Translations under genes and position numbers: made by a program
Source: Variovorax sp. JS1663
GTDB lineage: Bacteria > Pseudomonadota > Gammaproteobacteria > Burkholderiales > Burkholderiaceae_C
NCBI RefSeq assembly: GCF_002157355.1
Contig: NZ_LYMK01000030.1
Location: forward strand, 22,523-86,522
Length of the DNA: 64,000 bases
Direction of reading: 5' to 3'
Notes under the pieces: model-generated
What the model saw: the letters and a program-made list of their open reading frames with translations, nothing else
Databases searched by the model: none
What the model was told of the DNA's origin: nothing
Shown here: positions 43,496-51,195 of the stretch, one piece after another
Layout of the letters: every line of letters begins with the position of its first letter
How positions within the stretch are numbered: position 1 is the first letter of the stretch

Positions 43496-43963
43496 ATGGC
43501 CGGATGGCGCCTGTTCGATCTCGATGCCGATTTCGCGGCCGCGCCGGCGGACCTGGCCTTCGTGTTCCCGAGTCCAGCCCGGCTGGCGACCGCGCTGCCC
43601 GAGATCCAGGGCGTCGAGGCCCAGGCCGCCCGGCGCATCCGCGCGCTGGCCGTGGCGGTGCGCGACGGCCGCCTGCATGTCGCCCCGGGCCAGGACCGGG
43701 AGGACTTCGTGCGCCGCCTGTGCGAGCCGACCCGGTGGCGACCGCACCTGGCCCGGTGGATCGCGCTGCGTGCGCTCGGCGATCCGGACGCCTGCCCCCT
43801 GCCGGACAGCGCGCTCGATGCCGCAGCGCGCTGGCGGCCCTGGCGGGCCTACGCGTGGCGCCATGCCCAGTCCGATCCGGCCGTCGGCCCGCCGCCGTGG
43901 TCCGTGAACCGCTCCCAGGCCGGCCGCCTGGCCTTCCACTCCTCTCCGAAAGGGACGCCATGA
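43496..43963 (+). CDS. AlkA-like HhH-GPD protein, truncated or degenerate
   Basis: A 155-residue protein whose blocks resemble the C-terminal half of AlkA-type 3-methyladenine DNA glycosylases: IQGVEAQAARRIRALAVAVRDGRL, WIALRALGDPDACP and WRPWRAYAWRHA. The helix-hairpin-helix loop (usually LPGIGPWTA) is not recognisable; CEPTRWRPHLA stands in its place, although an Asp in the LPDSAL region remains. So it is either a divergent paralogue or a decaying fragment, and glycosylase activity is doubtful. Its stop overlaps the next gene by ATGA. ATG 43496 is preferred over TTG 43487. Confidence 0.65.
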   Translation: MAGWRLFDLDADFAAAPADLAFVFPSPARLATALPEIQGVEAQAARRIRALAVAVRDGRLHVAPGQDREDFVRRLCEPTRWRPHLARWIALRALGDPDACPLPDSALDAAARWRPWRAYAWRHAQSDPAVGPPPWSVNRSQAGRLAFHSSPKGTP

Positions 43964-44382
43964 CCCAGCTCGACGCGTATCTCTCCTTCGACGGCAATTG
44001 CGCGGAAGCGATGAAGTTCTATGCCCAGGTGCTGGGCGCCAGCATCGAGGCGCTCATCACCTACGGGCAGGTTCCCGGCGGCGAACCGCCGCCCGCCAGC
44101 CATGCCGACCGGATCATGCATGCCTACCTGGTGCACGAGGGCTTCAGCCTGATGGCCGGCGACACGCCGCCCGGCGTGCCTTATGCCGGCATCCAGGGCG
44201 TGATGCTGGCGCTGAGCTTCGGCGCGACGGCCGAGGCGCAGCGCGTGTTCGCCGCACTGGCCGGAGGCGGCGGCCAGGTGCAGATGCCGATGGCCGAGAC
44301 CTTCTGGGCCGAGCAGTTCGGCATGGTCACCGACCGCTACGGCGTGCCGTGGGGCATCAACGGCGCGCCGAAGCCGATGTAG
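43960..44382 (+). CDS. VOC-fold protein (PhnB/glyoxalase-like)
   Basis: A 140-residue PhnB-type member of the vicinal-oxygen-chelate superfamily: YLSFDGNCAEAMKFYAQVLGASIEALITYGQ at the start, FSLMAGDTPPG, and the end GMVTDRYGVPWGIN. Such proteins are often annotated as 3-demethylubiquinone methyltransferase-like, but without evidence of methyl transfer. It is coupled (ATGA) to the AlkA-like gene, a common pairing partner order in this family. Confidence 0.9.
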   Translation: MTQLDAYLSFDGNCAEAMKFYAQVLGASIEALITYGQVPGGEPPPASHADRIMHAYLVHEGFSLMAGDTPPGVPYAGIQGVMLALSFGATAEAQRVFAALAGGGGQVQMPMAETFWAEQFGMVTDRYGVPWGINGAPKPM

Positions 44383-44394
44383 CCGCGGCGTGGC

Positions 44395-46245
44395 TCAGGG
44401 CGCGGGTTCTTCCGGCTCGCCCGCCGGGTTCCATTCGCGCCCGGCCCGCAGCTTGCGCTCCTCGCGCTCGCGCGCGATCTGCTCCTGGAACTGCTGCCGG
44501 CCCTCCTTGGAGACGGCGATCAGCTTGGCGCGGTCCTTGTAGTGCGGGTAGAGCTCGTGCATGAGCTCGATGTTGCGGCGGCGGAAGCGCATCGCCGCCT
44601 CGCGCGCCTCGTGGGCCGGCCAGCCCAGGCCCTCCAGCACCGAGCGGGCGCTGCGCAGCGAGGATTCGAAGAGCTCGCGCTCGACGATCTCCACCCCGCG
44701 GTCCAGCAGCTGGTAGAGATGGCCGACGTTGCGCGCCCGCGCGACGATGCGCGCGTTCGGGAAATGCTCGCGCGCGATGTCCACGATGGCGAGCGACTGC
44801 TCGACGTCGTCCACCGCCACCACCAGCACCTTCGCCGTGGCGGCGCCGGCGGTGCGCAGCAGGTCCAGCCGCGTGGCGTCGCCGTAGAAGACGCGGAAGC
44901 CGAATTCGCGCAGGTTCTCGATGGTGTCGGGATCGTGGTCGAGCACGGTCAGTTTCAGGCCCTGCGCGCTGAGCATGCGCCCGAGGATCTGGCCGTAGCG
45001 GCCGAAGCCGCAGATCAGCACCTTGGCGTCCTGCTGCTCGGAAATCTCCTCCATCGCCACCGGCGTGCCGGCGCTGTAGCGCGGCAGCACCCACTTGTCC
45101 AGGGCCACCAGCACCAGCGGCGACAGCAGCATCGACAGCGCCACCGCCCCGATCAGGAAGGAGGCCACGCCCGGCGGCAGCACCTGCGGGCCGGCGGCCT
45201 GGAACACCACGAAGGCGAACTCGCCGCCCTGGGCCAGCAGCAGCGTGAACACCGGCCGCTGCTGGTAGGGCAGGCCCATCAGCTTCGCCAGCGAATAGAT
45301 CACGGCCGCCTTCAGCAGCATGAAGCCGGCGACCACCAGCGCCATCAACCCGGGATTGGCCAGCAGCACGCCGAAGTCGATGCTCATGCCCACCGCGATG
45401 AAGAACAGGCCCAGCAGCAGGCCCTTGAAGGGCTCGATGTCGGTTTCCAGCTCGCGCCGGTATTCGCTCTCGGCCAGCAGCACGCCGGCGAGAAAGGCGC
45501 CCAGCGCCATCGACAGGCCGACGAACTGCATCAGCGCGGCGATCGCCACCACCAGCAGCAGCGAGGCGGCGGTGAAGATCTCGGGCGTGTCACTGCGGGC
45601 GATCCAGCGCAGCAGCGGGCGCAGCACCAGGCGGCCGCCCAGCACAATGCCGGCGATCACCGCCACGATCTTCAGCGCTTCGAGCCCACGGTTGCCGCCG
45701 TCGAGCACCTGCCCCGCGTCGGGGCCAGCGGCCAGCAGCGGCAGCAGCGCCAGGATGGGGATCGCCGCCACGTCCTGGAACAGCAGGATCGAGAAGCCGG
45801 CCTGGCCGCTGGGCGTGGGCAGCACGTTGCGCTCGTTCAGCACCTGCAGTGCGATCGCGGTGGAGGAGAGCGCCAGGCCGAGCGCCGCCACCAGCGCCAC
45901 GCGCCAGTCGGCACCGCCGGCCCAGCCGGCCAGGAAGAGCACGGCGGCGCAGGCCACGACCTGTGCGGTGCCCCACCCGAAGATCGGCCGACGCAGGTTC
46001 CACAGCCGCTTGGGCTCCAGCTCCAGGCCGACCAGGAACAGCATCAGCACCACGCCGAATTCGGCGAAATGCAGGATGTCCTCCACGTTGCTCACAAGGC
46101 CCAGGCCCCAGGGCCCGATGACGATGCCGGCGGCCAGGTAGCCGATGATGGCGCCCAAGCCTAACGCCTTGGACAGCGGCACCACCAGCACGGCGGCGCC
46201 CAGGTAGATCAGGGAGTTGGTCAGCCAGCCCGGTGCGTGTTCCAT
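44395..46245 (-). CDS. Kef-type monovalent cation:proton antiporter (CPA2)
   Basis: A 616-residue protein. Residues 1-390 form the Na/H-exchanger-like membrane domain (about 12-13 spans; LGAIIGYLAAGIVIGPWGLG, FGVVLMLFLVGLELEPKRLW, LSSTAIALQVL). Residues about 405-525 form an RCK/TrkA-N NAD-binding domain (KVLICGFGRYGQILGRML, GDATRLDLL), and the tail is charged. ATG 46245 lies 4 bp after the ancillary flavoprotein stop. Together they match the KefC/KefF or KefB/KefG potassium-efflux systems gated by glutathione adducts. Confidence 0.92.
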   Translation of the reverse strand: MEHAPGWLTNSLIYLGAAVLVVPLSKALGLGAIIGYLAAGIVIGPWGLGLVSNVEDILHFAEFGVVLMLFLVGLELEPKRLWNLRRPIFGWGTAQVVACAAVLFLAGWAGGADWRVALVAALGLALSSTAIALQVLNERNVLPTPSGQAGFSILLFQDVAAIPILALLPLLAAGPDAGQVLDGGNRGLEALKIVAVIAGIVLGGRLVLRPLLRWIARSDTPEIFTAASLLLVVAIAALMQFVGLSMALGAFLAGVLLAESEYRRELETDIEPFKGLLLGLFFIAVGMSIDFGVLLANPGLMALVVAGFMLLKAAVIYSLAKLMGLPYQQRPVFTLLLAQGGEFAFVVFQAAGPQVLPPGVASFLIGAVALSMLLSPLVLVALDKWVLPRYSAGTPVAMEEISEQQDAKVLICGFGRYGQILGRMLSAQGLKLTVLDHDPDTIENLREFGFRVFYGDATRLDLLRTAGAATAKVLVVAVDDVEQSLAIVDIAREHFPNARIVARARNVGHLYQLLDRGVEIVERELFESSLRSARSVLEGLGWPAHEAREAAMRFRRRNIELMHELYPHYKDRAKLIAVSKEGRQQFQEQIAREREERKLRAGREWNPAGEPEEPAP

Positions 46246-46249
46246 GCGC

Positions 46250-46891
46250 TCAAGCCTCCTCGTGTTCCTGCGGGCGGTCGCTGGCGGGCACTTCGCAGCT
46301 GACGCACTCGGGCAGATCCTCCAGCTCCGGCCAGTCGGGGTAGCTGGCCAGGCGCTGGCGGAACACCTCGACATGCGCCGTCAGCACCTCCTGGCTGGCG
46401 CTGCGCGAGCCGTGGAAGACCAGCGGCGGCAGGAAGCGCATGCCGCACAGCGCGGCAGTCTGCTCGTAAGGCGGCAGGAAGGCGTCGAAGAAATAGCGGT
46501 TGTAGTTCTGCGGGTGGTAGCTGCGCTCGGAACCGCCGGTGGTGGCGACCAGCCAGCAGTCCTTGCCCTGCAGCGCGGTACCGCCGCCGCCGTAGGCCCA
46601 GCCGTAGCTCAGCACCTCGTCCAGCCAGAGCTTCTGCAGCGCCGGCATCGAGTACCACTGGATCGGGTGCAGCAGCACCAGCAGGCCGGCGCGGGCAAGG
46701 CGCGCCTGCTCGGCCTGCACGTCGATCGCGAAGTCGGGGTAGGTGCCGTAGAGGTCGTTGACGTCGCAGCCCGGCACGCTGCGCGCGGCCTGCAGCAGCT
46801 GCCAGTTCACGCGCGAGTCGCGCCAGTGGGGATGGGCGGCCAGCACGTAGATGCCGCCCGCGGAGCCGCCCGGGTCTGTTGTTGTGCTCAT
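46250..46891 (-). CDS. KefF/KefG-like NAD(P)H quinone oxidoreductase, antiporter ancillary subunit
   Basis: A 213-residue flavodoxin_2-fold protein (YVLAAHPHWRDSRVN at the start, LLVLLHPIQWYSMPALQKLWLDEVLSYGWAYG, VATTGGSERSYHP). ATG 46891 gives the usual length. It lies directly upstream of the Kef antiporter gene on the same strand. It should reduce quinones and also bind and activate the antiporter. Confidence 0.9.
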   Translation of the reverse strand: MSTTTDPGGSAGGIYVLAAHPHWRDSRVNWQLLQAARSVPGCDVNDLYGTYPDFAIDVQAEQARLARAGLLVLLHPIQWYSMPALQKLWLDEVLSYGWAYGGGGTALQGKDCWLVATTGGSERSYHPQNYNRYFFDAFLPPYEQTAALCGMRFLPPLVFHGSRSASQEVLTAHVEVFRQRLASYPDWPELEDLPECVSCEVPASDRPQEHEEA

Positions 46892-46964
46892 GGTGCGCGA
46901 ACATAGCGCAACTGGCGGCGCGGCTACCATGGCGCCTGTCTCTTCAGCCTGGAAGGAGCCTCTC

Positions 46965-47585
46965 ATGCCGGTGGTCCTGGTCGCCAATCCCAAGGGTGGG
47001 GTCGGCAAATCCACGCTCGCAACCAACATCGCGGGCTACTTCGCGAGCCGCGGCCATGCGGTGATGCTGGGCGACATCGACCGCCAGCAGTCCTCCCGCC
47101 TGTGGCTGGGGCTGCGCACGCCGGCCGCGCGGGAGATCAGGACCTGGGAGGCCTCCGAAGACGGCAGCGTGGTGCGACCGCCGCGCGGCACCACCCATGC
47201 GGTGATCGACACGCCGGCGGGCCTGCACGGCTCGCGCCTCAAGGAGGTGCTGCCGATCGCCGACAAGGTGCTGGTGCCGCTGCAGCCCAGCATTTTCGAC
47301 ATCTACGCCACCCGCGATTTCCTCGACAAGCTGCTGGCGAACCGCCATGTCGGCAAGACGCAGGTCGGCGTGGTGGGCATGCGCGTCGACGGCCGCACGC
47401 TGGCGGCCGAGCGCCTGCGCGAGTTCGTCGCCGGGCTGGGCGTGCCGGTGCTGGGCGAATTGCGCGACACGCAGAACTACGTGCAGTTGGCGGCGCGCGG
47501 ATTGACGCTGTTCGACATCGCACCGGGACGGGTGCAGCGCGATTTGGAGCAATGGGAGCCCATCCGCAACTGGCTCGAGGCCTGA
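46965..47585 (+). CDS. Orphan ParA-family ATPase
   Basis: A 206-residue small ParA/MinD-type ATPase with deviant Walker A NPKGGVGKST (about residues 8-17), the DIDRQQSS switch region and VIDTPAG near 76. GGAAGGAG lies 6 bp upstream of ATG 46965. There is no ParB, plasmid or flagellar gene nearby, so it is an orphan of unknown cargo. Repeat copy C follows its stop. Confidence 0.9.
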   Translation: MPVVLVANPKGGVGKSTLATNIAGYFASRGHAVMLGDIDRQQSSRLWLGLRTPAAREIRTWEASEDGSVVRPPRGTTHAVIDTPAGLHGSRLKEVLPIADKVLVPLQPSIFDIYATRDFLDKLLANRHVGKTQVGVVGMRVDGRTLAAERLREFVAGLGVPVLGELRDTQNYVQLAARGLTLFDIAPGRVQRDLEQWEPIRNWLEA

Positions 47586-47602
47586 TCGAGGTTTTCCCTG
47601 AA

Positions 47603-47706
47603 ATGAGGCTCTCCTCCAGGCTCCCCCACTTCGTGTGGTCCGCCAACCCCCGCACCGGGGGCAACACCAGCGGCCCGGCAAAGCCGGTTCCGCGGCGCTC
47701 CCCGAA
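47603..47706 (+). repeat. Dispersed ~100-bp repeat, copy C
   Basis: Plus-orientation copy beginning ATGA at 47603, 18 bp after the ParA stop, and ending near CCCGAA (47701-47706). It contains the C5/G4-type hairpin (ACCCCCGCACCGGGGG) and the GGCCCGGC/GCCGG hairpin. Confidence 0.9.
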
Positions 47707-47769
47707 CGGAAATCCTCCTTGTCACGCCAGCTACAGTGACGACGGCTTCGGCCAGATAGAGTGACGCGC

Positions 47770-48228
47770 ATGAAGAAGACATTTCAGACCCTTCAGGACC
47801 TCGCCGCCTGCGTCGGCCAGGAAGTCGCGGTGAGCGACTGGATCACCGTCACGCAGGAACAGGTCAACCAGTTCGCCGAGGCCACCGGCGACCATCAGTG
47901 GATCCACGTGGACGTGGAGCGCGCCAAGGCCGGGCCCTTCGGCGCGCCGATCGCCCATGGCTTCCTGACCCTGTCGCTGCTGCCGCGCTTCTACGACACG
48001 GCCTTCGACGTGGTGGAGTCGCGCATGGGGGTGAACTACGGGCTCAACAAGGTGCGCTTCATGACGCCGGTGCCGGTCGGCAGCCGGCTGCGCGGCCGCA
48101 TGAAGCTGCTGAAGTGCGATCCCATCGAAGGGGAGGGCGTCCAGATGGTCTGGGAAACCACGATCGAGCTGGAGGGCGCGGCCAAGCCCGCCTGCGTCGC
48201 CGAATCGGTGGTGCGCCGCTACCGCTGA
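47770..48228 (+). CDS. MaoC-like (R)-specific enoyl-CoA hydratase domain protein
   Basis: A 152-residue hot-dog-fold protein. The hydratase 2 motif appears as FAEATGDHQWIHVDVERA (Asp/His near residue 42-47) followed by PFGAPIAHGFLTLSLLP, which carries the typical overhang segment. ATG 47770 is preferred; GTG 47761 is in frame and possible. It is convergent with trmL, 8 bp apart. Probable role in fatty-acid or PHA-related hydration. Confidence 0.9.
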   Translation: MKKTFQTLQDLAACVGQEVAVSDWITVTQEQVNQFAEATGDHQWIHVDVERAKAGPFGAPIAHGFLTLSLLPRFYDTAFDVVESRMGVNYGLNKVRFMTPVPVGSRLRGRMKLLKCDPIEGEGVQMVWETTIELEGAAKPACVAESVVRRYR

Positions 48229-48236
48229 AGGCGGGA

Positions 48237-48698
48237 TCAGGCGAAGCCGTTCTGGCGCCAGGCCTCGAAGACGGTCACAGCCACGGCGTTCGACAGGTTC
48301 AGGCTGCGCTGGCCCTCGCGCATGGGCAGACGCAGGCGCTGGGCCGGCGGAAATCCATCGCGCAGCGCGGGATCGAGACCTCGCGTCTCCGAGCCGAAGA
48401 CCAGCCAGTCGCCGGGGCGGAAAGCCACGTCGTGGACCGCGCGCGTTCCCTTGGTCGTGAGCGCGAACAGGCGGTCCGGCGCCGGCTGCTCGGCCGCCAG
48501 CAGCGCGGCCCAGTCCGCGTGGCGCCGTATCTCGGCGTATTCGTGGTAGTCCAGGCCGGCGCGGCGCAGCAGACGGTCGTCCATCGAGAAGCCCAGCGGC
48601 TCCACCAGGTGCAGGGTGCAACCGGTGTTGGCGGCCAGACGGATCACGTTGCCGGTGTTGGGCGGGATCTCGGGTTCGACCAGGACGATATGGAACAT
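48237..48698 (-). CDS. trmL: tRNA (cytidine/uridine-2'-O)-methyltransferase TrmL
   Basis: A 153-residue SPOUT methyltransferase consisting of the minimal trefoil-knot fold: VLVEPEIPPNTGNVIRLAANTG, LVFGSETRGL (SAM-binding loop near 101-110) and LRLPMREGQRSLNLSNAVAVTVFEAWRQ (knot). It methylates the ribose at wobble position 34 of tRNA-Leu isoacceptors. It lies 13 bp after comF, same strand. Confidence 0.95.
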   Translation of the reverse strand: MFHIVLVEPEIPPNTGNVIRLAANTGCTLHLVEPLGFSMDDRLLRRAGLDYHEYAEIRRHADWAALLAAEQPAPDRLFALTTKGTRAVHDVAFRPGDWLVFGSETRGLDPALRDGFPPAQRLRLPMREGQRSLNLSNAVAVTVFEAWRQNGFA

Positions 48699-48711
48699 GG
48701 GGTGATTCTCT

Positions 48712-49440
48712 TCAGGCCGCGACCGGCAGGTCCGTGCGCGCCAGCACCACGGCCGTGATGTGGGCCGCCCCGGCGGCGCGCAGCACCTGCGCCGCCGAGA
48801 ACAGCGAGGCGCCGCTGGTCATCACGTCGTCCACCAGCACGACGCGCTGGCCCCGCACCGCGTCGGCACGCAGCGGCTCCAGCGCGAAGGCGCCTTGCAG
48901 GTTGCGCAGCCGCTCGGCGCGCGAGAGCCCGCTCTGGGCCGGCGTTTCGCGGATGCGCAGCAGAAGCCGCGGGTCGGTCTTGCGCGGCGCCAGCCGGCGC
49001 GCCAACTCGTGGGCCTGGTTGAAGCCGCGTTCGCGCAGCCGGCGCGGCGCCAGCGGCATCGGCAGCAGCAGCCCGGCCTGCTCCACCGCGGGCTCGACCC
49101 AGGGCGCGCTGCGCAGCAGGGTCGCCAGCGGCGCGGCCCAGCCGGCGCGGCCGTGGAACTTGAATTGAGCGATGCAATCGGGCCAGGGCCAGGCATAGGC
49201 GCAGGCCGCGAGGCAGGCATCCAGGGGCGGTGGATGGGCGACGCATTCGCCGCACCGGGCGATGCCGGCCGGCACCGGCAGGGCGCAGCCGCTGCAACGC
49301 GAGGCCGGGGGCGCGAAGCGCGTCACGCAGGCGTCGCACACCGCCCGGGTGGGCCATGCGCGGCACACGGCGCACTGGCTCGGCACGCGTTCGAGCAGGG
49401 AAGAGAAGAAGGAAAGACGTCTGCGCCAGGGGTTGGACAT
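48712..49440 (-). CDS. ComF-family phosphoribosyltransferase-like protein
   Basis: A 242-residue protein. The N-terminal zinc-finger region has CAVC, CDAC, CSGC and CGEC pairs (about residues 19-66). The C-terminal PRTase-like part has LLPMPLAPRRLRERGFNQAHELAR and the PRPP loop RVVLVDDVMTSGAS near 200-213. Such proteins are involved in DNA uptake or metabolism. The start codon overlaps the divergent methyltransferase region, where GGCTCA-ATATAC-TGAGCC (49441-49458) forms an inverted repeat. Confidence 0.92.
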   Translation of the reverse strand: MSNPWRRRLSFFSSLLERVPSQCAVCRAWPTRAVCDACVTRFAPPASRCSGCALPVPAGIARCGECVAHPPPLDACLAACAYAWPWPDCIAQFKFHGRAGWAAPLATLLRSAPWVEPAVEQAGLLLPMPLAPRRLRERGFNQAHELARRLAPRKTDPRLLLRIRETPAQSGLSRAERLRNLQGAFALEPLRADAVRGQRVVLVDDVMTSGASLFSAAQVLRAAGAAHITAVVLARTDLPVAA

Positions 49441-49462
49441 GGCTCAATATACTGAGCCCCCC

Positions 49463-50368
49463 ATGGCCACCGATCCCCCCCAGCGACCGCCGACCATCGA
49501 TGCCGCGGCCGCCGCCCGCTGGAGCCGTCTCGTACCGACTGGCGGATCGCCCTGGTTGCACGAGGAGATCGGCCGCCGCATGGAGGACCGGCTTCAGTGG
49601 ATCAAGGCCACGCCGCGCCATTGGGCGAGCTGGTCGCCGCTGCGCGGCGGCCTGGAGGCGCATGCGCTGGTGGCGAAGCGCTACCGCGACGCCGCCGCCT
49701 TCGTGGCCGAGCCGGAGCCGGCCCTGGCGGCGGTCACCCGCGAGGCGCTGGCTGCGCCCTGGTGGAGCGCGCGGCGCTGGCAGGGCGCCCGGCCGAGCTT
49801 CGATGCGCCGCCCGAGGACGGGGTGGATCTGCTGTGGGCCAACATGGCGCTGCACATGGCCGCCGACCCGGAGGCCCTGATCGCCCGATGGCACCGGCTG
49901 GTGGCGACCGACGGCTTCCTGATGTTCTCCTGTTTCGGCCCGGACACGGTGCGGGAGCTGCGCATGCTGCACGAGCGCCTGGGCTGGCCCCCGGCCAGCC
50001 ACGAGTTCACCGACATGCATGACTGGGGCGACATGCTGGTCCATGCTGGCTTCGCCGAGCCCGTGATGGACATGGAGCGCATCGTGCTGACCTGGCCGAG
50101 CGCGGAGGCAGCGCTGGCCGAGCTGCGCACCCTGGGGCGCAACCTGCACCGGGCGCGCTTCCCGGCGCTGCGCGGGCGGACCTGGCACCGGGCGCTGCGC
50201 CGCGCGCTGCCCGAGGTGGCCCTGTCGGCCGAGGGTGCGGGGCGGATCGCGCTGACCTTCGAGATCATCTACGGTCATGCCTTCAAGCCCGCGCCGCGGG
50301 TGGCCCTGGCGGCCGAGAGCGCCGTGTCCCTACGCGAGATGCGCTCGATGCTCCAGCGCGGCCGGTGA
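49463..50368 (+). CDS. BioC-like SAM-dependent methyltransferase family protein with degenerate motif I
   Basis: A 301-residue protein related to malonyl-ACP O-methyltransferase BioC by its overall pattern: DLLWANMALHMAADPEALIARWHRLVATDGFLMFSCFGPDTVRELR and the later TDMHDWGDMLVHAGFAEPVMDME. The usual SAM-binding GxGxG motif near residue 45-55 is replaced by WASWSPLRGG, so methyltransferase activity is uncertain. ATG 49463 is preferred; ATG 49439 is also in frame. It is divergent from comF. Its stop is followed immediately by repeat copy D. Confidence 0.82.
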   Translation: MATDPPQRPPTIDAAAAARWSRLVPTGGSPWLHEEIGRRMEDRLQWIKATPRHWASWSPLRGGLEAHALVAKRYRDAAAFVAEPEPALAAVTREALAAPWWSARRWQGARPSFDAPPEDGVDLLWANMALHMAADPEALIARWHRLVATDGFLMFSCFGPDTVRELRMLHERLGWPPASHEFTDMHDWGDMLVHAGFAEPVMDMERIVLTWPSAEAALAELRTLGRNLHRARFPALRGRTWHRALRRALPEVALSAEGAGRIALTFEIIYGHAFKPAPRVALAAESAVSLREMRSMLQRGR

Positions 50369-50470
50369 ATGAGCTCTCCCCCAGGCTTCCCCACTTCGTG
50401 TGGTCCGCCAACCCCCTTCCGGGGGCAGCACCAGCGGCCCGGCCAAGCCGGTTCCGCGGTGTTTCCCGAA
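50369..50470 (+). repeat. Dispersed ~100-bp repeat, copy D
   Basis: Plus-orientation copy beginning ATGA directly after the methyltransferase stop (TGA 50366-50368) and running to about CCCGAA at 50470, with CCCCCTTCCGGGGG and GGCCCGGC/GCCGG hairpins. It is the closest to copy A. Confidence 0.92.
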
Positions 50471-50629
50471 GGGGCCTGGCTTCGCCGGCCGGGCGAGGCA
50501 TGCAGCGCGAAGGCCGTCAAATGAATCGTTCGGATCAGCCGCTACAATCCGCCGTTGCGTGAACCCCGGGGATTGTCCCGTGATCGAGGCCTGTCGGACA
50601 TGGTTTGAAGGCGATCGACGCACACCGAT

Positions 50630-51127
50630 TTGCAGAACTCGCCCTCGCCCGTGTCGAATTCCGTGTTTCGCTTTGCCACTGTCTCAGGCCAGAACATCCA
50701 CTGGTTCCTGAAGCGCAACTGTTCGATCACGCCGAGCCAGCTCGGCTGGCTCTACGCTTCGCTATGCGTGATCTCGCTGGGCATCGGCACTGCCTTCTGG
50801 CTGCACGGCGCACCGCTGGTGCTGCCCTTCGCCTGGCTCGAGCTGGGTGCCGTCGGATTTGCTTTCCTGCTCTACGCCCGGCACGCTGCCGATGGCGAGC
50901 GCATCGCGCTGCAGGGTGGCCGCCTCGTGGTCGAGCTGGAGAACGGCGGGCACTACGAGCGCACTGAATTCTTGCCGCACCAGGTGCGGGTCGAGCCGCA
51001 GATCAGCGACCGCTCGCTGATCGAAGTCTCGGGACAGGGTCGTTCGGTCAGGGTGGGGCGCTATGTGCGCCCGGAGTTGCGCGCGGCGCTGGCGCGCGAG
51101 ATCCGCATGGCATTGCGCGGCGCCTGA
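50630..51127 (+). CDS. DUF2244 membrane protein upstream of cox genes
   Basis: A membrane protein of up to 165 residues with two hydrophobic segments (LGWLYASLCVISLGIGTAFWL and LVLPFAWLELGAVGFAFLLYA) and a C-terminal domain ending LRAALAREIRMALRGA, the DUF2244 pattern. The start is uncertain: TTG 50630 or GTG 50651 are the only useful in-frame choices before the conserved VFRFATVSGQN. A candidate -10 TACAAT lies at 50543-50548. It is found just ahead of the coxB gene in related genomes. Confidence 0.82.
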   Translation: MQNSPSPVSNSVFRFATVSGQNIHWFLKRNCSITPSQLGWLYASLCVISLGIGTAFWLHGAPLVLPFAWLELGAVGFAFLLYARHAADGERIALQGGRLVVELENGGHYERTEFLPHQVRVEPQISDRSLIEVSGQGRSVRVGRYVRPELRAALAREIRMALRGA

Positions 51128-51195
51128 GGGCGGCTCGCGCGGTCGGCACCGTGGGGACCGGTGGGGTTAACTGGAAAAATCGAGAAGTGAACACG

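Noticed and set aside
49441..49458. GGCTCA-ATATAC-TGAGCC between comF and the methyltransferase as an operator.
   Set aside because: It overlaps possible start codons and a single short inverted repeat is not enough; no regulator gene is nearby.
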